Shown here one piece after another: positions 35,322 to 46,500 of a stretch of DNA of 57,196 nucleotides. The stretch comes from Chryseobacterium gleum. Its GTDB lineage: Bacteria; Bacteroidota; Bacteroidia; Flavobacteriales_D; Crocinitomicaceae. The stretch is taken from NCBI GenBank assembly GCA_945897755.1, contig CAMDGH010000004.1, positions 1 to 57,196 on the forward strand, in the 5' to 3' direction. Below the pieces are notes generated by a model. The model made no database searches. It worked only from the letters and a program-made list of their open reading frames with translations, and was not told the DNA's origin. Positions within the stretch are counted from its first letter, which is position 1. The number at the start of each line of letters is the position of its first letter. Both the position numbers and the translations under genes were made by a program.

Positions 35322-36641
35322 ATGCGATTTCTTTACCTTTTATTAAAAATAGTTACAAATTATTCGTTACGAATCTATTACCCAAGAATTTTTAAAATAA
35401 ATTCACCTAAAGCTTATTTTGGAAGAACAATCTACGTTAGTAATCATCCTTCTTCTTTTATGGATCCAATTGTGATAGGTGGATTACAACGACCTTCTGT
35501 TTTTTTCATGACTCGCTCGGATGTTTTTACTCCCCTGATGAAACCTATTTTATGGTTAGCTCAGATGCTGCCAATTTACCGTCAGCTGGACGGTGAGGGT
35601 GCGTTATCAAAAAACAACGAGGTGTTTAGGTCTTGTGCTACTGTTTTAATTCGTGGAAGAAATTTATTGATTTTTGGAGAAGGTTTTACGGATGATGTAT
35701 TTATCAGGCGCATAAAACCAATCAAAAAAGGTGCTGCGCGTATTGGGTTTGGTGCATTAGAGAGTATGAAATGGAAAAAAAAAGTGTATTTAGCAGCCAT
35801 TGGAATTAATTATGGAGATCCGCAGTACTTGCAAAGTGACTTGGTAATTTCTAATTCCGCTAGAATTTGTTTGAACGATTATAAAGACCTTTTCATTGAA
35901 AATCCAAATCGAGCAATCGTGGAGGTTACAAAACAAATTGAGTCATTATTGAAAGCTCAGCTTGTACATATTGATAATGCTGATTGGGAACCCTTCCATG
36001 CAATGATACTTCGCCTAAGAAGAAATGGATTACATCCGGTTAACACTGATTTTAATATTTCATTGCTACAACGTTTTGAAAACACAAAACAATTAGCGTT
36101 ATGGTTAAATAAACAAGACCTAAATTCACCTTCATTGATTTGTTTAAATGAATCTTTAAAAAGCTATTTTGATCATTTAACTCTTTTAAATATTAAAGAA
36201 GAATACGTGTATGAATATGCTATAAAAGGAAAGCTCTCATTGTTTAAACCGCTTTTATTCTTGTTTTTTACGTGGCCTTTTTTTATCTTAGGGATAATTC
36301 ATCTATCGTTACCTTATTTATTTGTTAAAAAATTTACTGAAGCTAAATTTAAACGGGCGGTATTTTGGTCGTCAGTAAAAATGGTATTGGGGATGTTAGT
36401 AATGACATTGTTTAATTGGCCCATTATGATTTTATTAAATAAGTTGTTTTTTCATTCTGCTTACATAAGCTGGATATACTTTTTAATACTTCCTATTGTT
36501 GGATTGATTACCTATCTCTTTATCAGAAACCTCTCGGATTTACTATCAAGAAGAATGACATCGATTGGTATGTTAAATCCGCTTGTTAGGCAACGCAAAG
36601 AATTAATTGAACTTATTAATCAACACTTATCAACTCTATGA
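35322..36641 (+). CDS. Phospholipid/glycerol acyltransferase, PlsC-like, with C-terminal membrane domain
   Basis: A 439-residue protein. The N-terminal about 230 residues are a PlsC-type acyltransferase: the HX4D motif is in VSNHPSSFMDP, the acceptor-binding motif is LLIFGEGFTDD, and the FMTRSDVF stretch is typical. The C-terminal half (about 300-420) contains three or four membrane segments, for example KPLLFLFFTWPFFILGIIH and VLGMLVMTLFNWPIMILL. This fused form is typical of Bacteroidota acyltransferases of unclear substrate, perhaps lysophosphatidate or an ornithine or other lipid. Its stop overlaps the start of the next gene as ATGA, suggesting co-translation. Confidence 0.9.
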   Translation: MRFLYLLLKIVTNYSLRIYYPRIFKINSPKAYFGRTIYVSNHPSSFMDPIVIGGLQRPSVFFMTRSDVFTPLMKPILWLAQMLPIYRQLDGEGALSKNNEVFRSCATVLIRGRNLLIFGEGFTDDVFIRRIKPIKKGAARIGFGALESMKWKKKVYLAAIGINYGDPQYLQSDLVISNSARICLNDYKDLFIENPNRAIVEVTKQIESLLKAQLVHIDNADWEPFHAMILRLRRNGLHPVNTDFNISLLQRFENTKQLALWLNKQDLNSPSLICLNESLKSYFDHLTLLNIKEEYVYEYAIKGKLSLFKPLLFLFFTWPFFILGIIHLSLPYLFVKKFTEAKFKRAVFWSSVKMVLGMLVMTLFNWPIMILLNKLFFHSAYISWIYFLILPIVGLITYLFIRNLSDLLSRRMTSIGMLNPLVRQRKELIELINQHLSTL

Positions 36642-37186
36642 TACGCTTATTTTCTCTATTTATTTATTTAAGTTTCTTATTTCATTTTGAGGCGCAAGAA
36701 ATTAGATCTTACAAACCGGAATGTCAAGAGTTAATTCCTTCCAAAAGAGATAAAAATAAACCTACGATAAAAACCTGTTTTTTTAAAGACTATAAGTCAG
36801 TATTAACGATTATTAAATCGATTGACAATAGTCTTCCTGTAGACTTCATTCACATACTCTATTCTCGTAATATTGCTGATTATGAGCGTGTAAATAAAAG
36901 TTCGATATTCAATAATCGCTTCCCCGAAATGTTAAATCAAATAAATAAAGAAATTAGATTATTGAACGACTCTTTACTTAAAGATAGTGAAACAAAAAGT
37001 TGTTTTAATGCTGAGTTAACCTATTATGGGATTGATGATTTAGGATTCAGTTTTACAGATAGTTCTGTTGTATTTAGCGCGATTCTCCCATCTCCCTATG
37101 AGCCAGGTCATCCTAATTGTCTTTATATTAGCCCTTTAATTGAAGTTCCATTTTCCATTCATTGGTTTAATATGTATTTAAAATAA
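36638..37186 (+). CDS. Secreted protein of unknown function, coupled to the acyltransferase
   Basis: A 182-residue protein with a signal peptide (MIRLFSLFIYLSFLFHFEAQ) and no other membrane segment. The mature part holds several cysteines (for example SYKPECQEL, KTCFFKDY, KSCFNAEL, HPNCLYI) that could form disulfides. A central region INKEIRLLNDSLLKDSE looks helical. I recognise no family. It begins within the acyltransferase stop codon (ATGA), implying translational coupling, so a role in the envelope or lipid metabolism is plausible but unproven. There is no T9SS sorting domain. Confidence 0.65.
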   Translation: MIRLFSLFIYLSFLFHFEAQEIRSYKPECQELIPSKRDKNKPTIKTCFFKDYKSVLTIIKSIDNSLPVDFIHILYSRNIADYERVNKSSIFNNRFPEMLNQINKEIRLLNDSLLKDSETKSCFNAELTYYGIDDLGFSFTDSSVVFSAILPSPYEPGHPNCLYISPLIEVPFSIHWFNMYLK

Positions 37187-37219
37187 TTGAGGTTTCTAAT
37201 TAAAAAAAGATTTTATTTT

Positions 37220-37251
37220 TTTGGAAAATCAAATTAATTAATTTAAATTTG
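37220..37251 (+). promoter_or_regulatory. Near-consensus promoter of the minimal T9SS protein
   Basis: A -33 TTTG at 37220-37223 is followed after exactly 20 bases by TAAATTTG at 37244-37251, a full match to TTTG-N19/20-TAnnTTTG. It ends 22 bases before the ATG at 37274. Best promoter match I found in the window. Confidence 0.72.
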
Positions 37252-37273
37252 ATTAAATAAATATCAATAGTTT

Positions 37274-37603
37274 ATGAAAAAGTTCTTGCTTATTTTATCT
37301 TTATTATTTCTTAGTTCAACGGGTGTTTTCCTTCTTGCTGAAAACAACGATGTAGTTCCAGTTGAAGTTTCATTTTCTCTTTATCCAAACCCTGCCGTTG
37401 ACATTATAAATGTTTTTGTAAATAATCAAAGTGAAAAGTTGTCTATTAAAATTTTTAACGCTTTAGGGAGTGAAATTTATTCAAGTAAAATTGATTCTTT
37501 CACTAAAATCGATGTATCAGAATTTAAAAACAGTATTTATATCGTTAATATATATGACGATAACGAAATTATACACAATCAGCGTCTTGTAGTAAATCAT
37601 TAA
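37274..37603 (+). CDS. Minimal secreted protein consisting of a signal peptide and a T9SS type A sorting domain
   Basis: A 109-residue protein. Residues 1-22 are a signal peptide (KKFLLILSLLFLSSTGVFLLA). About ten residues of linker follow, and then almost the entire remainder is a type A T9SS C-terminal sorting domain: SLYPNPAVDIINVFV (36-50), IKIFNALGSEIYSSK (58-72), IDVSEFKNSIYIVNI (79-93) and QRLVVN (103-108). It has no cargo domain, so it is either a cell-surface protein in its own right, an adaptor or decoy for the T9SS machinery, or a degenerate leftover. The gene has a near-ideal promoter and lies 3 kb before sprA. Confidence 0.85.
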   Translation: MKKFLLILSLLFLSSTGVFLLAENNDVVPVEVSFSLYPNPAVDIINVFVNNQSEKLSIKIFNALGSEIYSSKIDSFTKIDVSEFKNSIYIVNIYDDNEIIHNQRLVVNH

Positions 37604-37676
37604 TTTATTCCTCTTATTATTATTCTATCTTAAGCTTTCCTTTTTGATTTAGATGTTTTTCACGTTTTAATTTTGT

Positions 37677-37684
37677 TAAATTTG
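37677..37684 (+). promoter_or_regulatory. Candidate -7 promoter element for maeB
   Basis: TAAATTTG is a perfect TAnnTTTG match, 23 bases before the maeB ATG at 37708. The TTTG at 37643-37646 is 30 bases upstream, too far to be a standard -33 element. Confidence 0.5.
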
Positions 37685-37707
37685 TATTGATTTCAAAATA
37701 TACATTT

Positions 37708-39975
37708 ATGGCAAAAGTACGAAAACAAGATGCGTTGGAATATCATGCATCTGGAAGACCTGGTAAGATTCAAGTAGTACCTACTAAACCGTATGCTTCT
37801 CAACGTGATTTATCTTTGGCCTACTCACCAGGAGTAGCAGAGCCTTGCTTAAAAATTGCTGAAAACCCTGAAGATGTATACAAGTATACCGCTAAAGGAA
37901 ATCTTGTTGCTGTCATTTCAAATGGCACTGCTGTCTTAGGCTTAGGTGACATAGGGCCATTGGCTTCAAAGCCTGTAATGGAAGGAAAGGGAGTGTTGTT
38001 CAAGATTTTTGCAGACATTGATGTGTTTGATATTGAAGTTGATGCAAGTGATCCTGAACTTTTTATTCAGACAGTAAAAGCAATCGCACCAACTTTTGGT
38101 GGAATTAATCTAGAAGATATTAAAGCTCCGGAAGCGTTTGAAATAGAAAGAAGGTTAAAAGAAGAATTAGACATTCCAATCATGCATGATGATCAGCATG
38201 GAACAGCAATTATATCCTCAGCTGCCTTATTGAATGCATTAGAATTAGCAGGGAAAAAGATTGGACAAGTCCGAATTGTAATTTCTGGTGCTGGCGCAGC
38301 AGCAATGTCATGTGGTAAGCTTTATACTTCATTAGGCGCAAAACTTGAAAATATTTTCATGTTTGATAGTAGGGGGTTGTTGCATAGCGACAGAAAAGAT
38401 TTAGAGGATAATAAATTGTTATTTGGACAGCACTCTTGCGGGGATAAATCACTGGAGGAAATGTTTGTTGATGCAGATGTTTTTATTGGTTTGTCTAAAG
38501 GGAATTTAGTGTCCAAAGAGATGATTGCTGTGATGGCGAATGATCCAATTGTGTTTGCTTTAGCAAATCCAGAACCGGAAATCTCATACAAAGACGCAAT
38601 GTCTGTTCGTAAGGATATTATTATGGCTACTGGTCGATCTGACCATCCTAATCAAGTAAATAATGTTCTTGGATTTCCTTTTATTTTTAGAGGTGCTTTA
38701 GATGTTAGAGCAACTACGATAAATGAAGAAATGAAATTAGCTGCTGTTAAAGCAATTGCATCACTTGCAAAAGAAACTATTCCAGAAGAGGTAATAGAAG
38801 CTTATGGTGACAAAAATATTTCTTTTGGACGAGAACAAATTATTCCAAAACCTTTAGATAGTCGCTTGATTTACTATGTTGCACCAGCTGTAGCAAGAGC
38901 AGCAATGGAATCTGGCGTTGCTAGAAACCCAATTACCAATTGGGAGGCCTATGAAATGGAATTAAAAAATCGCTTAGGATTAGACAATAAATTATTGCGC
39001 AATATTACTGTTAAAGCACAAAGTGCACCTAAGCGCGTAGTTTTTGCTGAAGCAGATAATTATAAAGTGTTAAAAGCAGCGCAGTTTGCGAGTGAAGAAG
39101 GAGTTGCTTTTCCTATTTTATTGGGCAGTAAAAAGAAAATTTTAGAAATTATTGCTGAATATAGTCTTGATTTCACAGATTATAAAATAGTAGATCCGAA
39201 ATCAGAAGAAGAACTAGAAAGAAGAAATCGCTATGGAAAAGCGTTTTTTGAAAAACGTAAACGAAAAGGGATTACTGAGTTTGAGTCAATTCAGATCATG
39301 CGAGAAAGAAATCATTTTGGCGCAATGATGGTTGAAAAAGGGGATGCTGACGCTATGATTTCAGGGGTTACTCGTAACTATAAGGATGTTATTCGCCCTG
39401 CAATTCAAACCATTGGCACTCAAAAAGACGTGAATATTGTGGCGGGTCTTTATATCCTGATGACAAAAAGAGGTCCTTTGTTTTTAGCAGATACAACTAT
39501 AAATTTAGATCCAACGGCTGAAGAGATTGCTGAAATTACAAATAATGTAGCTAAAACAATTCGGAAGTTTAAGGTAACTCCAAAAATTGCTTTACTGAGT
39601 TATTCTAATTTTGGATCTTCTAAAGGAAAAGATGCTGAAAAAATGGCTAAAGCATCTGATATTCTGCATGATAAATATCCTTCTATTATTGTTGATGGTG
39701 AACTTCAAGCAAATTTTGCTTTAAACAATGAATTGATGATGGAGAAATTCGCATTCTCTTCCTTAGCAAATAAACAAGTAAATACCCTTATTTTTCCAAA
39801 TTTATCTTCGGGTAATATTGCGTATAAATTATTACAAGAAATTCTTGAAGGAGAAACAATAGGACCTATTCTAGTTGGATTGAAGAAGTCTATTCATGTG
39901 GTACAAATGGGTGCTTCGGTTCGTGAAATTGTAAATATGGTTAAAGTTGCTGTAGTAGATGCACAAAACAAATAA
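37708..39975 (+). CDS. maeB: NADP-dependent malic enzyme with C-terminal phosphotransacetylase-like domain
   Basis: A 755-residue fusion. The N-terminal about 430 residues are malic enzyme, converting malate to pyruvate, CO2 and NADPH: YSPGVAEPCLKIAE, LGLGDIGPLASKPVMEGK, the metal and acid-base region EDIKAPEAFEIER, HDDQHGTAI, and the NADP-binding stretch VISGAGAAAMSCGKLY. The C-terminal about 320 residues are a phosphate acetyltransferase domain (KRVVFAEADNYKVLKAA, NHFGAMMVEKGDADAMISG, PNLSSGNIAYKLLQ). In E. coli MaeB this domain is regulatory rather than catalytic. The start ATG at 37708 follows a short in-frame TTG-led extension I discount. It lies three bases before ruvA and may share a transcript with ruvA-sprA. 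Confidence 0.96.
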   Translation: MAKVRKQDALEYHASGRPGKIQVVPTKPYASQRDLSLAYSPGVAEPCLKIAENPEDVYKYTAKGNLVAVISNGTAVLGLGDIGPLASKPVMEGKGVLFKIFADIDVFDIEVDASDPELFIQTVKAIAPTFGGINLEDIKAPEAFEIERRLKEELDIPIMHDDQHGTAIISSAALLNALELAGKKIGQVRIVISGAGAAAMSCGKLYTSLGAKLENIFMFDSRGLLHSDRKDLEDNKLLFGQHSCGDKSLEEMFVDADVFIGLSKGNLVSKEMIAVMANDPIVFALANPEPEISYKDAMSVRKDIIMATGRSDHPNQVNNVLGFPFIFRGALDVRATTINEEMKLAAVKAIASLAKETIPEEVIEAYGDKNISFGREQIIPKPLDSRLIYYVAPAVARAAMESGVARNPITNWEAYEMELKNRLGLDNKLLRNITVKAQSAPKRVVFAEADNYKVLKAAQFASEEGVAFPILLGSKKKILEIIAEYSLDFTDYKIVDPKSEEELERRNRYGKAFFEKRKRKGITEFESIQIMRERNHFGAMMVEKGDADAMISGVTRNYKDVIRPAIQTIGTQKDVNIVAGLYILMTKRGPLFLADTTINLDPTAEEIAEITNNVAKTIRKFKVTPKIALLSYSNFGSSKGKDAEKMAKASDILHDKYPSIIVDGELQANFALNNELMMEKFAFSSLANKQVNTLIFPNLSSGNIAYKLLQEILEGETIGPILVGLKKSIHVVQMGASVREIVNMVKVAVVDAQNK

Positions 39976-39978
39976 TGT

Positions 39979-40554
39979 ATGATTTCACACTTAAACGGAA
40001 AACTAGTTGAGAAGAATCCAACCAATTTAATTATTGAATGTGCTGGAGTAGGTTATGATGTAAAAATCAGTTTAACAACATTTTCTTCGATTGGCTCAAA
40101 TGAAGCGATTCAACTTTTTACGCAATTTATTGTGAGAGAGGATGCACAGTTGTTATATGGTTTCTCAACGAAAGAAGAACGCGAAATGTTTAATTACTTG
40201 ATTTCCGTCTCTGGGATTGGACCAAATACAGCTATGATCATGTTATCATCACTAATCCCTTCTGAAATAGCAAATTCTATTGCCTCAGAAGATGTAAAAA
40301 CGATACAGTCGAGTAAAGGAATTGGTATAAAAACAGCCCAACGTGTAATTGTTGATTTAAAGGATAAAATGACTAAGTGGGAGTTTTCTTTGCTAAATCA
40401 TAATGTTGGTCATAATAAAAACAAATTAGATGCGTTAATAGCTTTATCTTCTCTAGGTTTTGATAAGAAAAATGCAGAGAAAGCGATTGAAAAAGTATGC
40501 ATAGGTGATGAAACGGTAGAGCAATTAATTAAAGCTGCTTTAAAAATATTATAG
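39979..40554 (+). CDS. ruvA: Holliday junction branch migration protein RuvA
   Basis: A 191-residue DNA-binding protein that binds Holliday junctions and recruits RuvB. The N-terminal OB domain is MISHLNGKLVEKNPTNLIIECAGVGYDV, the two helix-hairpin-helix motifs include YLISVSGIGPNTAMIML and SSKGIGIKTAQRVIVDLKD, and the C-terminal three-helix domain (LDALIALSSLGFDKKNAEKAI) contacts RuvB. The gene starts three bases after maeB and ends one base before the sprA start codon, an order I recall as conserved in Bacteroidota. Confidence 0.95.
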   Translation: MISHLNGKLVEKNPTNLIIECAGVGYDVKISLTTFSSIGSNEAIQLFTQFIVREDAQLLYGFSTKEEREMFNYLISVSGIGPNTAMIMLSSLIPSEIANSIASEDVKTIQSSKGIGIKTAQRVIVDLKDKMTKWEFSLLNHNVGHNKNKLDALIALSSLGFDKKNAEKAIEKVCIGDETVEQLIKAALKIL

Positions 40555-40555
40555 A

Positions 40556-43500
40556 TTGATTAAACAGTCAAATAGCTATACATTCCTGTTTAGTAGGTTA
40601 CTTTTTTGTATCTTACTTTTCTTTTTTACCCACTTATTAAGATCACAAAACAAGCTTATAGACCTACCGTTTCCAATTCAAGATAAAGTTGACCCTACAC
40701 AAAATATAAAACAACCTTTTGATTTAGGAGATCCGTCAAAACTCAAGAAAACAGTAGTTTATGACCCTAAGTTAAAGAAGTATGTTTTTAAAGAGGTCTT
40801 GGGTGATGGTCTGTTGAATTATAGGAATCCATCTATGATGACACTCCAAGAATACTTGGACTCCGATCAAAAAAACACTTTGCAAAGCGATTGGAATAAA
40901 AAAGCAAAAGCTCAAAATGAAAGTAACCAGCCCTTGGTGCCTCCAGTAAAAGTTGGGGGAAAAACATTTCTTAATTTTTTTGGTTCTGATGAGATTAGTA
41001 TAAAACCCCAAGGGTCTGTTGAATTATCTTTTGGTGTAAATAGTTCCCGGTATGACAATCCAATTTTACCAGTAACTCAAAGAAGACAAACTCGTTTTGA
41101 TTTTCAGCAGAATATGCAAATTAACCTGGTTGGTCAAATTGGTACACGATTGAAACTATCAACCAGTTATAATAGTCAGGCAGCATTTGATTTTGAAAAT
41201 GTAACAAAATTAATATATACTGGTGATGAAGATCAAATCATTCAAAAAATAGAATTAGGTAATGTTTCATTGCCTTTAAATACTTCCCTGATTCAAGGAT
41301 CTCAAACGTTATTTGGAGTAAAGACCCAATGGAAATTTGGCAAATTAACCATTGACAATGTGATTGCTTCGTCTAAAGGTAAAAAGCAAGAAATCAATAT
41401 TTCAGGGAAAGCACAGGTCCAAAATTTTGAGCTAAATGCCGATTCGTATGAAGCAAATAAGCATTTCTTTTTAAATCATTATTTTAGAAATGCTTATGAT
41501 TCAGCCATGTCTGAATTACCGATAGTGAAATCGCAGGTAAATATTACGCGAATGGAAGTATGGTTGACGAATAAAATCAATAGTACTTCGAATACCAGAA
41601 ATATTGTTGCATTTTCGGATTTAGGTGAATCTAAAAAAGAAAATACACAAGGTGGTGTTTCCTCTTTTGCTTTTAGTGAATTTCCAACAAATAGCTCCAA
41701 TAACTTGTACGATTGGTTATTAACTCAAAATGAAGTAAAAAATTTTTCCGGAGCTGTTACTACGCTTACCAATCAAGTGGCTTCTCCGGGCCCTTTTTAT
41801 CAATCGATTCATTATGAGAAAGTAGAAAATGCTCGAAAATTATCAGATCAAGAATTTTCGTTTAATACTTTGCTTGGATTTATTTCACTTAATCAACCAC
41901 TTAATAATGATGAGGTACTTGCATTAGCTTATGAGTATACATATCAAGGTAAAACGCATCAAGTTGGTCAGTTTTCCACTGATGGAATAGACGGTAACCA
42001 GGCACTTATGCTTAAGTTGTTAAAACCAACTATGGTAAATCCTAATAATAAAGTTTGGGATTTGATGATGAAAAATGTCTATTCAATTGGAGCTTATCAA
42101 TTAGATAAAACAGGGTTTAGATTAGATGTTTTATATAACAATCCTTCTACGGGATTGCCGGTTAACTTTTTTCCTTATGAGGGTTTAGATAAAACGCAAC
42201 TTGTATCCTTGCTTGGAATGGATAAAATGAATGTAAATAATCAGCCCTTTTCGGACGGATTATTTGATTTTTCTCCAATGGCTTTTAACGGGAATAAAAT
42301 GGAAGGTGGTGGTACAATTAATCCAAAAAATGGACGGATTTATTTCACCACTATTGAGCCATTTGGAGCAACCTTGAAAAATCGAATGATTGAAAAAGGG
42401 ATCGCTAAATCCATAATTGATAAAATTGCATTTACTGAATTATATGATTCTACGAAAACGGCAGCTCAACAATTGCCGACTAAAAACCGTTTTATTTTTA
42501 AAGGTCAATACCAATCTTCAGTCAGTTCTGATATTCCATTAAATGCATTAAATGTACCTCCAGGTGCTGTAAGTGTTACTGCTGGAGGTTCTAAATTAAT
42601 AGAAGGAACTGACTATACGGTTGATTACAATCTAGGGCGTGTTAAAATTTTAAATTCAGGTGTGCTTGAATCAAATACTCCGATAAAGGTTTCTATAGAA
42701 AGTAATTCTGTTTTTGGTTTTCAAGCTCGTTCTATGATTGGCACCCATATGAATTATCGATTTAATAAAGACTTTAATATTGGCGCTACATGGATGAGAA
42801 TGACTGAAAGACCAATTACTCAAAAAGTTGACATGGGTACTGAGCCATTTAAAAACAATGTAATCGGATTTGATTTGTCGTTTAAACATAATTTACCATT
42901 ACTTACAAAGTTGGTTGATTTGTTACCCATGATTTCAACTAGTGCAGCTTCTTCGGTTTCTATCACTGGAGAATTTGCACATTTAATTCCAGGAACTCCG
43001 AAAGCAATTTCTAAATCTGGAATTTCGTATGTAGATGATTTTGAAGGAAGCCAAAGCACCATTGATTTAAGGACGCAAAATGCATGGAGATTAGCTTCTA
43101 TACCTCAGGGCCAACCATCACTTTTTCCAGAGGCTATAAAGAAAGACCTATCAGCGGGATTCAATCGTGCTTCTACTTCTTGGTATTTAATTGATTTATT
43201 GTTTTATGGGGGAGGATCGATGACTCCAAAACACATTGCTGAAGATCCTAAAATGTTGTCGGATAGTCGTATGCGTTTAGTACAACAAAAAGATATCTTT
43301 CCAAATTTACAACAACAGTACGGAACGTTTACTAATATACCGATCTTTGAATTAGCGTATTATCCTTCTGAAAGAGGTATTTATAATTACGATACAATTT
43401 CTTTGATTGATAAATTAGGGAAATTTCAAAATCCTCAATCTAAATGGGGTGGGATTATGCGTTCCTTAACAACAACCGATTTTGAATTGACAAATATTGA

Positions 43501-46500
43501 GTTTATTCAATTCTGGTTACTAGACCCTTTTAATGAAGATGCTGAAAATGCTGACCCTAACACTAAAATGTCCGGTGGAGATTTGTATTTTAATTTAGGG
43601 AATATTTCCGAAGATATTTTACCAGACTCTCGTAAGTCATTCGAAAATGGCTTGCCAGTTAACGCTGCTGCATCTCTTGAAAATATAGACACTACTTTTT
43701 GGGCGCGTATTTCAACTCAAAACGTTATTGTAAATGCATTTGATATGAATCCGGAAAATATAAAAAATCAAGATGTCGGATTAGATGGTTGGAATAATGA
43801 ACAGGAGAAATCTTTTTTTAAAGCATACACAACATGGGTAAATAATCACCCTAAATTACTTCCTGATGTTAAAACTCAAATGATGTCAGATCCATCAGGA
43901 GATGATTTCAAATATTACAGAGACGATTTATATGACTCACAGGAAGCTGATATTTTAACTCGTTACAAGCGCTTTAACCGACACGAAGGAAATTCACCAA
44001 CAATAGAAATGTCTTCTTCCATGAATGCGGCTGGTTATCCAACTCAATCTTCAAACCAGCCTGATGTTGAAGATATAAACCAAGATAATAATTTATCGGA
44101 ATCTGAAAATTATTACCAATATAAAGTCAGTTTAAAACCGAATGAGATAGAGGTTGGTAAAAATTATATTACTAATATTTATATGGATTCTACTTCTCCA
44201 AAAAAAGAACGTTGGATTCAATTTAAAATTCCAATTAGAGAACCCGAAAAAGTAATTAATAATATTTCAGATTTTCGATCCATCCGATTCATGCGTATGT
44301 TTATGAAGGATTTTAATGAAGAAGTGATTCTAAGGTTTGCCCGTTTAGAATTTATCAGGGGGGAATGGAGAAAATACTTGGGCTCAATCACTCAGCCTGG
44401 AGAAATAATTCAAACCGATCCAAATAAAACAACATTTAATATCTCAGCGGTAAACTTAGAGGAAAATTCAGGTAGAACACCCATTAACTATGTAATGCCT
44501 CCTGGTATTTTGAGAGAGGTGGATGCTGCTCAAGTGCAACAAAGGCAGCTAAACGAGCAAGCGCTTTCATTTGAAGTGTGCAATATTGAAGATGGCGTAT
44601 CTAAAGCAGCTTATAAAAATGTACAGTTCGATGTAAGAACGTATAAAAAATTGAAAATGTTTGTTCATGCTGAAGAATTTTCAAAATCATCTCCACTTAA
44701 GGATGGTGACTTATCCTTATTCATTCGTTTAGGGTCTGATTTTACGGATAATTATTACGAGTATGAGTTGCCATTAAATACAACTGCATGGGGTTCCACT
44801 ATTCCAGATGAAATATGGCCATTAGTTAATGATGTAGAAATTGTATTTGATAATTTATTGGCTGTTAAAAAGAAAAGAAACGCTGCCCTCGGATCTTCTG
44901 CCACCACAATTACTTCAAATTCTGAATTTTCTATTCCAGACCCTTCAAATCCGAAACGATTAATAAAGGTGAAAGGAAGCCCTAATTTACAAGCGATTAA
45001 ATCCATTATGATTGGAGTAAGAAATCCATCCAAACAGGACAACAACTTCGTTAATGATGATGGTTTGACAAAATGTGCTAATGTTTGGATTAACGAATTA
45101 CGGTTAACTGATTTCCAAAATGAAGGCGGGTCAGCAGCTGTTGGAAGAATTCAAATTCAAGCAGCTGATTTCGCTACGGTATCAGCATCTGGTAGTTATA
45201 GTGGAGTGAATTGGGGAACGATTGAAAGTAGGGTGCAAGAACGACAACGAAATGAGCAAATTGGCTGTGATTTTAATACGACTATTCAACTAGGTAAATT
45301 TTTAGGAAATAAAGGAAAACTTTCATTGCCTTTTTTTTACGGATATTCTTTAGGTATTGTAAATCCAGAATACGACCCATTTAATCCAGATATTCGCTTG
45401 AACGATTATTCATTTACTGAAAAAATAGAGAAAGCTAAACTTGGGCAAGAGTTTACTCAACGCAAATCCTATAACTTCTCAAATATAAGAAAGGAAGCAA
45501 ATCCGAGCGCTAAACCTTTTTTTATGAGAATCTCAAATTTCTCTGCTAACTATGGGTATAGTGAAAGTTTTAGGCGTGATTTTAACATTGAATTTGATAG
45601 AACAAAATCATGGAAGACAGGATTAAATTATGCATATAGTTTTACGGCTAAGCCTTTCGAGCCTTTCAAAAATGTTAAGTTTATGCAAAAGTCTCCTTGG
45701 TGGAATATCATAAAGGATATGAATTTATTTCTTACACCGAAAACCATTGCTTTTAATAACGATGTGTTACGGAATTATAATGAACGGAAGGTGCGAAATA
45801 ATTTAAACTCCGGTTTTGAATTTGATCCGGTCTACGTAAAGTCTTTTTCATGGAATAGAACTTACAATCTGGGCTATGACCTAACAAAAAACTTGAAATT
45901 TAATTTCAACGCATCAAATCGAGCTATTTTTGATGAAGCAAATGGACGTGTCAACAAAAAAGAAGACCCAATTGGCTACCAACTCTTCTTAGACTCGATA
46001 AAACATCAGTTATCAACATTTGCTAAAACCTTAGATTATACTCACGACTATTCATTAAGTTATACACTTCCATTAGAAAAAATACCCGGATTAGACTGGG
46101 TTTCCGCTAATACAAAATACAGTGGTAATTATAACTGGCAACGAGCTCCCTTGGGGCAATCAGAATATGGAAATGTAATACAAAATAGTAGGGTGATAAA
46201 TGGTACAGCCACCTTAAACATGACTAATCTATATAATAAGTCTGATTATCTAAAAAAAATAATTTCCGGATCTAAATCCCAACGCGCCCAATTAAGTGCT
46301 ATCGAAAAAGAAGTGAAGCCTACTCTTAAAAAGAAATCGATGACCTCATTTGGGAAGCCTTATTCTGAGTTAACAAAAAAAGAAAAAAGAAAAGAAGATC
46401 GTATTCAACGTCGTCAACAACGAAAAGAAAAGCGTCAAGCCCGAAAAGAAGTCCGTTTGAAAAAAGATATTCCCCCTTTAATCACTATTTTAGGAACCGC

